Shown here: piece by piece, positions 55,818-64,000 of the stretch | Position numbering within the stretch: position 1 is the first letter of the stretch | Layout: each line of letters opens with the position of its first letter | Assembly: GCA_942486035.1 (NCBI GenBank) | Contig: CALNXK010000035.1 | Coordinates: 952,501-1,016,500 of the forward strand | Direction: 5' to 3' | Origin: Porites lobata | Lineage: Eukaryota > Cnidaria > Anthozoa > Scleractinia > Poritidae | DNA: 64,000 bases | Notes under the pieces: model-generated | The model's input: only the letters and a program-made list of their open reading frames with translations | Database searches by the model: none | What the model was told of the DNA's origin: nothing | Translations under genes and position numbers: made by a program

Positions 55818-56417
55818 AAGCTTAGACTTGATAGATTGTGCTAGCATAATTTTAGGCATAATTCATCATAACGAGCACAACTTTCATCTGCTTATTGCAA
55901 AAAAGCACTGCCAGCATAGTTTATACTTTAAGCTAGTTTTGCTGCAAAAATGGTCATTTGTTGATCATGCAACCAATTTTTTGGGCCGAGATTAGTGTTA
56001 CAGGCAAATTTAAGTAACAAAACCACTTTTTTGACAGCTTATTGTACTGTCACATTCATGACTGACCTGGATCTCACAGAAAGTGACACAGGATTCTTTC
56101 TACAGAACTCCTCAACGCATGTGTTACCCAAGATGGTTTCCGCGTGCTGTTGTTAATTGTTTGAGTTTTATAGTAACTGTTGCCTGACAATAATTTTTGC
56201 AAGTTTCTAGTTGTAAATATGGTGAATGTGTATGCCATTTACTTGCCCTTTGCATATAGTTTTTGAGCATAATTAATCCTGCAGTTTTTTTACTAAAATG
56301 ATTATAAATCTACAAAAACTAGCCTAATTATTGGCATAATTTTAGAAATACATGAGCGCTGCTAGTAGCATATTATGCTACTTTTGCGAGCACAATCTAT
56401 CAAAACCTAGTCAAGCT
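55818..56417. mobile_element. Inverted-repeat DNA element, TTGATAGATTGTGCT type
   Basis: CAAGCTTAGACTTGATAGAT-TGTGCTAGCATAAT at the left is matched by the complement of GCGAGCACAATCTATCAAAA-CCTAGTCAAGCTAAG at the right, with GGCATAATT boxes inside both ends. Borders are approximate and no duplication is identified. Confidence 0.55.
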
Positions 56418-56688
56418 AAGTGTGGTCTTAGTTCCAGTGGTAACAGTGGTGGCCGGGAGGAGGAGAATAGACTTAGTTTTCAGGTTCCTATTATAAGGAA
56501 CAACCTATTATAACCCAGGTCTCGAGTTACACGATTAAATTTTCGATTATCGTTTTTCAGCTGTACACATTTCACAGTTGAAGCCAAGTTAGAAATTCAG
56601 GATGAATTGACTTGAGATTGGCCAAGCAGAGCTTAGTCAAAGTTAGTTTCCGCCTTTCCTTGCCGTTAAAATCCTCTCTCCACATCTT

Positions 56689-56972
56689 CTACTGACTTAC
56701 TCCCCTACGGAATAGCTTTGCTCTATGCTCCTCCGCTTTTTGCCCATTTCTGAACTTGACCCTCCTGTTTTGAAACCACACTTTTATTTGATGTTCCGTG
56801 AGTCCTAAAGAGAGAGACAAGTGGTATCTTTCTCGTCTACTTAGGTAGTGTCGAGCCTGGAAGTGGTTTTCCAAGGTCATACGCTGATGATCTGTAAACA
56901 CTGAACGAGACAAGGCCGCAGATTTCGGCCTCCTGTTTGTACTCTGAGGAGTAAAGTTTGGACCACATTGTT
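56689..56972 (-). CDS. Homeobox gene B, exon 2 with divergent homeodomain
   Basis: Acceptor TTTTGTTTCAG|AACAATG, phase 1 in (Glu87), stop TAG at 56689-56691; complete protein 180 residues. The homeodomain is at about residues 105-164: RSVFTDHQRMTLENHF, ARHYLSRRERYHLS, LGLTEHQIKVWFQNRR with W48, F49, Q50 and N51, then VKFRN. F8, L16 and F20 are present, but helix 2 is atypical (LSLSLGLT) and position 56 is F instead of W. It is more diverged than gene A. The shared eh1, exon structure and intron phase make it a paralogue in the same HLX-like cluster. The tail is short and basic. Confidence 0.92.
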
Positions 56973-57109
56973 CTGAAACAAAAGTCAGTTACAAACCGTT
57001 AAGTTAATCAATGAGGGTCATCTTTGGGGAACTGAACACCTCAACACCAAGCAACCGCTCCTATTTAATACGTCAAATACGCCAGCGAGTTTAGCGAACG
57101 CACTCTGGT

Positions 57110-57467
57110 TACCGTGTTTATCTGATTAAGTGCCCCACCTCGAAAAAGCGCCCACCTCGAATAACCGCCCACCCTATTGGCAGGAAAGTTAAAAAGCGTC
57201 CATCCTTGAATAAGCGCCCACCCCATGCCACCTTCCACCAAAAAATATAGTACTGGCAATGAAATTGAAATACCCTAAAGACCGAGTTTTCTTAGTATTT
57301 TATAGAGCCTTTCAATGAACGGTTGAAATTCTCCTTTTGAACATCTCAATGTTTTGTTGCAAAATAAAATCACTTTTGCTGGAAATTGCTCGAATAAGCG
57401 CCCCCTCTCAAAGACCAAACATTTATTAAGAGCGCCCAGGGCGCTTAATCGAATAAATATTATCATG
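57110..57467. mobile_element. MITE with GCGCCCACC boxes, copy 2
   Basis: Left CCGTGTTTATCTGATTAAGT, right GGCGCTTAATCGAATAAATA, with repeated CGAATAAGCGCCC boxes in the inverse orientation to copy 1 at 54308. It lies between exon 1 and exon 2 of homeobox gene B. Confidence 0.7.
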
Positions 57468-57512
57468 ACTCTCCAACACTTATAGTCTCCCACGCAACCG
57501 TTTTTTTCACGT

Positions 57513-57567
57513 CAAGCAACGCTCCTCCTCCTCCTCCTCCTCCTCCTTTTGAGGAAGAGCGTTGCTT
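57513..57567. repeat. (CTC)n microsatellite inside a hairpin
   Basis: A CTC run of about 27 bp (57521-57547) lies between AAGCAACGCTC and GAGCGTTGCTT, so the flanks can pair. Confidence 0.85.
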
Positions 57568-58496
57568 CACGAGATAAATACGGTTCCTGCTAGGACACAA
57601 AGTCCGGCAATCCCGAGGACGCAGGGTACAAGCTTGAGCGAGTTTACACTCAATTGTGAAACGAGTCCTAAAACCTAAGTTTTCAGGAAAGAAAATAAAA
57701 ATGTTGCAATTTAAGGTTAAAACTAAGAGTAGCGTACTAAGTTTTAACAGTTGTTGAGAAAGATTCCCAGGACTATTTTCTGCTACTTATCAGATTACGA
57801 CCCCCGGAAATGACCTGAGAATTAGGCTCAAATACTCCCATCCAGACATATCAGACTGTATTAGCCTTGAGGTGACCAAGATTTAATTCATTCGGAACTT
57901 TTTCTCGACATTATTTTCTCCCTGGGTGTTCCTGATAGATCTTGGTAGGTAAGAGCAAAAATCAGTGCCAGTGGAAATCAAAAAAAAAAATTCAAACTCT
58001 GCTATAGAAAGCAATGATGTCAGACGCTATACTGATCAAGGACAGAAACCTCAAACTTTGATGAAAAGTTTGACAAACTTATGCTTTGCAAGTTTTGCCG
58101 ATCGAGGAGTTTATCTCGGGTAAGATTAAAGGACCTAGTCTACAAATTGTACTGCACAGAAAAGAACTTTTTGCAGAGTAACGAGAAGTCAAGACGGGAA
58201 CTTGAGATCAATAAGGCTTTGAGTGCTCAAACCTTCGTCTGAGCCAATAGTAAAAGCAAACTTTTTTGAGTATGCTTTGCAGTCTAATTCTTCAAATCCT
58301 AAGAGATAAAGAATTAGGGTAGGTAAACCGGCGTTTTCTTGAGAGTTGTTGAGAGTTATAGCAGGAGCACAAATAGCAAAAATTCTTTTCTTGATGTACA
58401 TTTTCATGTTTTATGGTCGTGGTTTTGTCGTTTTGTTTAAACGTTTTTACACTGACCCAGTTAAACAGGAAGCAAAAAAGAAACGAGAATGACGCA

Positions 58497-58982
58497 CAGG
58501 GGCATCCAAGACTGTTTTCTGTACAATATCTGTTCGGAGAAGCACATTACCTTGAATTTTTTTTTACTTTAGGACGGCTAAAAATTTCTAGTTGCAGTTT
58601 CATTCATGTACAATTTTCGAAGCTTATCTGATAAATTCCCCACAATTTTCTGTGTTTAATTTTTTTTCCACATTTCACTGCCCAAGTTAGGCTACTTCTC
58701 GCAAAAAAAAAGGAAACCTAAAATTTTCAGATTCAAAAGGGGATGCAGAGAGGAATGAGAAAATTTCTCACTTTCGTAATCTAAATTGCATCGGGGAAAT
58801 ATTACTGATTCAGAAGCCCTTGTAATTTCGAAAAGATTCAAGTTCCCCTAGGATGACCGAACAGATACACATTTTATAGCGTCGCTTAGAATGCATTTCT
58901 GGAGATCTAAAAGTACTCTGGATAGCCTAAAAATTGTTTTCAGTGGCATGTATTTCGGAGGAAACTGTCTTGGGTGCCCCTA
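58497..58982. mobile_element. MITE, CAGGGGCACCCAACG family, copy 3 (diverged)
   Basis: Ends CAGGGGCATCCAAGACTGT and GTCTTGGGTGCCCCT, with inner ATCTGTTCGGA and CGAACAGATA boxes in the same order as copies 1 and 2. It lies in the intron of gene B. Confidence 0.7.
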
Positions 58983-60612
58983 GACACACAGTTCAAGCGT
59001 AGAAAGGAGCTTTTAGTCTCGAGAACTTTTACTTCTTAACTGCACACTCAACGCGCTACTTGTGCTGAAAAAGCCATGCTCCTGTTAATCGCAAGCAAGC
59101 GTGCATCAGGCTGCATTTTACTGAAAAAGCCTTTCTGTGCCTGTCTTTCCAACCCCGAGAGCTTTCTCACAGGTTGGATATTAAACAACAAGTACAAATC
59201 CTTCCTGAGAGACTTCCATATCTGAACAGTGACGGGGACGATGCTAGTAAAAAACGTAAAGGAGAATACAAATTGAAGGAGACCATGGAGTGGCTCAGCC
59301 ATTATTTGACCCCTAAAGGAGACAATACTCCAACACAGTATTAAGGCAGTTGCTTTTTTATAAGGATATTTCTGTACGCACAACCCTAAGTCAGCTAAGT
59401 GATACTATTATGGACGAAATTTTGGCATTCCTTCCTGAAGGGAGACATTCGAGACCCTAAGTGCAAGTGAGACCAAAATCTGTTAAATTTCTACCCCTAA
59501 GCGAAAGGATGTGCCGTCACTTTAACATCGTAGTCCCTTACCAGAGAAAAAACCCACTCGCGAGCTCTTTATACTTGAAGCAAGGAGGCAAGATTACATC
59601 TTGTCTCTGCTGATTTTTTTGTGATCATTATTTATCGACGATAACGTTCGAACTCATAACTCTAAAACCCTACAACAGCTAGAATTCTTTTGCTACCACG
59701 TCACTTTCCAAGGATTCTCTCCTGAACTCGTCCCCTGAGCGAGAGAAAAAAAATTGACTCCTCCCCTCCCTCAAGACACGTGGGCGGCGTGTTATGGGGT
59801 GCGCGAGCAAAGAGTTTGGGCACGTTGTCAAAGGAGGAAGTGTTGATTAGTGTTTGACAGTGTCCAGCTATGTTATTGTGGATGTTTTCTTTTTATAGCC
59901 AGTCGGAATCCTTTGTGTCTGAATGACCGGTTATTGCAGCAATTTGTAAAGGAAACTAAAAACATTCGCAACGCTAATTTTAAGAGCCATGTATGATATA
60001 TGTCTAAAATACTGTTATTCTAAACTTCTTCACTTGAACAGCCGGTTCAACATGGCCAACTTTGTCCGCGTTCCCTGGCTTTTCAATGAAAGCCAAGTGG
60101 ACATGCATTATATTGTATCAAGAGCATTGTCAGTGATACATTAGTTGGTCATAATTTAGGGGAAAATGCTCACAAAAGTAGCTTTTTAAGAGGTTGGGAT
60201 GTGATAAAAGATAAGATATAGAGGGATGTTTTTCCAAGCAACTACCGACAAAAAGTCGGCTGGAAAAAATAAGAGAAGCAGGTAGGCAACCCGGGAGAGT
60301 GGAACGATATGCTCCCTATGATAAATCAAGAGTTTAGATAACGGGAAATTGTTCAAAGGGGTAAATTTTACTGGGTCTGTAGAGACAGTTTCACGTTTTG
60401 AAATAGAGGAGGTCAAACGTTGAAATAAATAAGGGTTAGAGGTTTGCCCTCGGGGCAAAGTATCTACGTAGAAAATTCGTTGAGTACCCGACCCCTCGGC
60501 CTGATTTCCAGTTCTCTGCGATTTAGCTGAATTATTTCGATCAAAACGTCGGCTTTTACACGTGTTTTTAAACACATCTAAAAACATCAATTTACAAAGC
60601 AGATTTCCTAAC
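58983..60612 (-). other. Gene B intron, remaining part
   Basis: No exon recognised. A - strand open frame at 59048-59383 reads protein-like in its last third (KKATALILCW... QPDARLLAINRSMAF) but has no splice partner; probably a repeat-derived fragment. Confidence 0.4.
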
Positions 60613-60871
60613 CTGTATTTGCCGAGCCGTAGAGGATGTTCTCGATCCCAAATTTTAGTTCTTGTTTCCGTGTTGTAATAACTTCTCGATTCTTGACCGC
60701 CATCTTTGAGTCAGGTGATGTGACTCCATTTATAGCGATTGTTTGCACATTTGAACGTCTAAACGCCTGCATTGGAGCTGCATAAGCTACCCTGGGGAAG
60801 CTGTTAGTAGCGGCAGCTTGTTGAGCTGCCCCACAGAAAGTACATGAGCAATAAATCATCGGCGAGCTCAT
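60613..60871 (-). CDS. Homeobox gene B, exon 1 with eh1 motif
   Basis: 259 nt from ATG at 60871 to donor AATACAG|GTTAGG, phase 1, 86 full residues. The N-terminus is MSSPMIYCSCTFCGAA, with two CxC/CxxC-like pairs as in gene A and C (CNC). The end is KQELKFGIENILYG, an eh1 motif identical over FGIENILYG to gene A. The middle (FPRVAYAAPMQAFRRSNVQT) is unrelated by eye to A and C. So only the eh1 and the exon border are conserved. Confidence 0.9.
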
Positions 60872-61060
60872 CCTTGTCGCAGTTTCTAAAGAGTCACTGT
60901 CTTCGTTTAACAGACCTCACACGAATACAAATCTATTAGCTTTCAGACTTACGCCTCGCTGTGAGGTGTGAACTAACCAAGCCCCGACACCTGTTGATAT
61001 CCTGTCCTCTTATCTCTCCTCGCACGGCGTAACAGCTTGAAACCACAAGATAAGTGAGTC

Positions 61061-61070
61061 TATTTAAGCC
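61061..61070 (-). promoter_or_regulatory. TATA-like box of gene B
   Basis: - strand GGCTTAAATA about 190 nt before the ATG, followed by CTTATC, a GATA-type site. A transcription start about 30 nt downstream would give a leader of roughly 165 nt. Tentative. Confidence 0.35.
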
Positions 61071-61561
61071 GTATTTCTCCGGCTTTTAGGAAAGAGTCAC
61101 AGGACTTTAGTCCAGTTTGTAGTTGTTCTAGACAACGTAATTTTAGAATAGTAAACTCGACTTAGACTTTTAAAATCAATGGCCTCAGGTTGAGGAAGAC
61201 ATGTCAGTGAGGAGACTCGGAAATTCAGAGATGTCCATGTTTCCTCTCAGTTAGCCTGCGTAAGGGCCATAATGACCATAATGGCTATTGCTTGCGAAAA
61301 CAGCCATCTCCTCTCGCTCCTCGCAGTATGGGACATTTCGCTGGAGGGACTCCTGGCGAAAAGTCCTAGCATCGAGGAGCGAGTAGTCTCAAGTCACTGT
61401 CAAGTAGTAGTCTCAGTCTTAATCCTGTTCAAGACGTCTAGAGTAGTATTAGTTGGGACAGCACAAAGAAAAGTGTGTAGGCGAGGGGGTAGGGTGCAGG
61501 GCCCTTTTCGGTAGCAACATTTTCAGTCACTGTGCACAGCGGCTCGCCACCATTCAACAAA

Positions 61562-61672
61562 TAGCCTGCGTAGCAAGCGTTTCCAATCGAGTTATTGCGC
61601 GAAAGTTAGAGAGGAAACAAAAAAACAGCTTTCTAGACGAACCTCGCGAGGAAACGCTTGCTACGCAGGCTA
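61562..61672. mobile_element. 111-bp MITE with 9-bp target duplication
   Basis: Ends TAGCCTGCGTAGCAAGCGTT and AACGCTTGCTACGCAGGCTA, perfect 20-bp TIRs extended to about 24. Flanked by TTCAACAAA (61553-61561 and 61673-61681), a perfect 9-bp duplication, as for Mutator-like elements. Same family as 6061-6156, and same TAGCC start as the 853-bp element at 1304. Confidence 0.92.
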
Positions 61673-61681
61673 TTCAACAAA

Positions 61682-62399
61682 TGTTTAAATTTGCAACCAG
61701 CCCGCCCCCCCCCCGTGCACTTGATATGATTGGCTGATGTAACTGTCTTATTACAGGAGTCCAATTACACTGTCCGATGACGGCAAAACAATGATTAGTG
61801 AAAAATAATTGAAAGTAAATTGTGCACCAATGAAATTTGAGGGAATTGCAATAGTTATGATTAATTTGTTTGTTTTATCTTGCCATAATATTTTAGTATC
61901 CTATTGCACTATATCCTTTCCTTTAAACACCTCAAGGTCTTAGTGTCCTTAGTTCCTAGTTTCCGGCACAGACCCATATGGCTTATACAAGGGCGTACAC
62001 CCCACACGGGTTCACACGGTAGTTACCTTTCCCGGTACATATTGTACACTGACCAGCCCCATAACGTCTAAGTTCACCCATAGCCCCAGATGAAGAAAAC
62101 CATATCCTTTTGAATTGTTTTTCCAGTGAATGCAGCGTTGATACCCAAAGAAACTCACAAAATTGTATTGTTTTGTTTAAGGGTTACAGATGGGCAGTGG
62201 GGGATTGGGAGCAAGTTTCCTCTTAGTACAGTAATTTTGGTTCATGGCTTATTTCATGGTGAAAACATAATTATAAGCGACAGAATGGCGCCGAATTTAT
62301 CAGGCATGAAATCAGAGCAGCTATGATAGGCTGGTAATGCCTTCAAGGTAAAAAAAAAAAAAAAAGCGACAAATGCTTCTTAGAACTTTATCCTAAAAC
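61682..62399. other. Intergenic between divergent homeobox genes B and C
   Basis: No gene recognised. Contains an A run (62350-62365). Confidence 0.45.
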
Positions 62400-62647
62400 T
62401 AATCACGATGCGATAATTATGAGCAGTGTAATAAAATTGATCGATATCATCCAGTTCGTCCGAGGTAAATTAGATTACAAAAGGTTTTTGAAACGATATT
62501 GGATTCATTTCAGCGAGGAGTGATTCTTCAACACTCAAATATTTACTCATAAAACGTGACCCTTTGAAAACATGAAATTAAGTAGTTGTGATCTGATGTT
62601 AAACAGACCTCCCTCTTAAATGACTTCTGGGCGGGCTCTCGCGGTTT

Positions 62648-62654
62648 TATATAA
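62648..62654 (+). promoter_or_regulatory. TATA box of gene C
   Basis: TATATAA, 346 nt before the ATG, followed by GACAGACACCCAG, which is shared with gene A. Confidence 0.55.
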
Positions 62655-62832
62655 GACAGACACCCAGTGAACTTTCTTGTGACCGCTAAAGAATTCACAC
62701 ATTAGCACCATTTTGTTACGACGATGATCCTAGAGTAATTTTTTCCCGTCTGAGAGCTTGAAGGTATTGATATCTGTGCAAGTAGTTGTGAAATCCACAT
62801 TCGGAATTTTCATGACGCAACAATAAAAACCT

Positions 62833-62966
62833 TAAAAATACATCCTTGGCGTTGATGTCAAAGATAAGTGCCAGTTTAATGCCAATTGTGCCTGTGTATT
62901 AGCTCTTAATATGGGAGGTCTGTAAGTAATTAGGCTACTGGTATCAAAGCTGTCATATCATTTTGA
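62833..62966 (+). promoter_or_regulatory. Conserved leader block of gene C with TAATTA site
   Basis: Counterpart of 53387-53520. It contains GATAAGTGCCAGTTTAATGC, TATTAGCTCTTAATATGGG and AAGTAATTAGGC. It also contains a strong donor-like CTGTAAGTAATT, conserved in both arms, which could serve an alternative 5' exon. Confidence 0.6.
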
Positions 62967-62993
62967 GTTGTAATCGCGCGCGACTCACACAGT

Positions 62994-63243
62994 ATGTTGA
63001 ACCCATCTTCACTCACATACTGTAACTGTGCTTCGGTACCTTTTATGCCCTGCTCGACTGTTTTTCCGTCATGGAACTGTCCTGTTCCTACCCCGAATCT
63101 CGGGTATGGGACATCTTTAGACGGGATGGCCACACACGGCGCGCTTGGGTTCGAGCAAAGAGACAGCTCCACAGAGCCAAGCAAAAGCCGAAGACTTAAA
63201 TTTGGGATCGAAAACATACTTCACGGAAAAACGTCGCATCCAG
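62994..63243 (+). CDS. Homeobox gene C, exon 1 with eh1 motif (partial gene)
   Basis: 250 nt from ATG to donor ATCCAG|GTAAGA, phase 1. The 83 full residues align without gaps to gene A exon 1, about 57 of 83 identical by hand count: MLNPSSLTYCNCASV, FPSWNCP, FEQRDSSTEPSKSRRLKF. It ends with the eh1 FGIENIL. The homeodomain exon is expected downstream on the + strand but does not occur before the window ends; the matching intron in gene A is 6 kb. Its product would be a Groucho-binding homeodomain repressor. Confidence 0.87.
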
Positions 63244-63393
63244 GTAAGAAAAGACCTTAGAGTTGGTTCAGTGAGAGGACGACTAAATGTAAATTTTAAA
63301 CGGCTTGAGAGTTCTTCCGGGATACAATTGAATTTTATTGCCTGATCTTATGGCTAATCATAAATAAAATTGGATTGAAACGGGAATCTAAAC

Positions 63394-64000
63394 ATATAAT
63401 GCAGGAGACTCAAATCGTTTTTGCGTGATCTTTCCGCAGTTGTCATCGCAAAAATATTCAGTTTCATGCACTGATTTACCGAATATGTGATAATTCAGTT
63501 ATAGATAAGATTTTCTTCAGCCGCAACATTTCATAGCAAATGTCTTTTCCTTGGCTGAATGGGTAATTGTTTGCAGCGCTTGAAGTTTGTACAAGAACGT
63601 GGAAACATGAAAATAGCAAATTAAGCAAGGAAGTAGCGGATTCCTCGAGCCTTCCAGCAGGAGCTTGATTCCAGCCCGTGAACTTCAGTGAGTGTTTCTT
63701 GATTTTCCGTTTTAAAGACTGAGGGTCTACTGTAATAATTTATCGCATCAAGATCCATCGGCAATCTGTTAGTCGTTCCGTGCCTGAAGCCTTCGCAAAC
63801 ACTGCGACTATAAACCGTAGTGTTGATCAGAGTAATCCTTACTGACCCAAGAGCAACTTTATCCGATGTTGAAGAGCTTCCAGTCGTCCACAACAACGTT
63901 TCTTAATTGCTAATAATGTAACCACTTTCGCAGAAAACAGCACTCTTTTAGCATTAGGGCAGGTATGTATGAAGCTATTAGACTCATGAAAAAAACGCAG
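63394..64000 (+). other. Start of the gene C intron, nothing recognised
   Basis: No further exon. A - strand open frame at 63621-63896 has no recognised domain and is not called. Confidence 0.5.

Larger units (their letters stand above)
62400..63393. repeat. Inverted duplication, right arm (promoter and exon 1 of gene C)
   Basis: Reverse complement of 52967-53955; see there. It shows that gene C arose from, or gave rise to, gene A by an inverted segmental copy of which at least 1 kb is still recognisable. Confidence 0.88.

Noticed and set aside
62338..62366. A run as the poly(A) tail of a retrocopy
   Set aside because: No retroposed sequence or target duplication is visible next to it.
1..64000. 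CRISPR arrays, operons or bacterial features
   Set aside because: The sequence is clearly eukaryotic, with introns, LINEs and MITEs; no regularly spaced repeats were seen.

Overview
This is an animal nuclear genome window: short phase-matched exons with GT-AG borders, long AT-rich introns, several decayed LINEs and many small palindromic DNA transposons (MITEs). The gene content (ROCO GTPase with a Death domain, HLX-like homeobox cluster) and the repeats suggest a cnidarian, most likely an anthozoan such as a stony coral. That assignment is inference; no marker gene fixes the species.

Left part, about 2.7-43.4 kb, + strand: a Roc-COR (ROCO, MFHAS1-like) locus. Two similar exon cassettes lie in tandem. 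Cassette 1 (3466-19220, perhaps to 25687) follows an exon with three ~33-residue repeats (2702-3074). Cassette 2 (29726-36803) is followed by a Death-domain exon (42726-43003). Each cassette encodes a P-loop exon, the rest of the Roc GTPase, COR, a Cys-rich module and a short basic or acidic linker. I found no Death exon after cassette 1 and no N-terminal exon before cassette 2. All junctions I checked are phase-compatible, including cassette 1 into cassette 2. The locus may therefore be one gene for a tandem double-ROCO Death protein, one gene with alternative cassettes, or two genes that each lost an end.

Within this locus are LINEs at 4.1-5.3, 9.6-9.9, 20.1-22.0 and 27.1-29.2 kb, all on the - strand, and a large dispersed repeat in two copies (23.8-25.4 and 39.7-42.4 kb). 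The second copy carries an hAT-like insertion whose empty site is preserved in the first. Two hammerhead-ribozyme-like motifs are present (12.4 and 42.5 kb). A frame-broken - strand gene fragment (37.3-39.6 kb) sits in the last ROCO intron.

Right part, about 45.9-64 kb: three HLX/H2.0-like homeobox genes. Genes A (46624-53355) and B (56689-60871) are on the - strand. Gene C starts at 62994 on the + strand and runs out of the window. Each has a first exon of about 250 nt with an eh1 Groucho-binding motif near its end and a phase-1 donor. A and B have a second exon with the homeodomain. The promoter and first exon of A and C form an inverted duplication of about 1 kb. Its 5' leader block is better conserved than the coding part.
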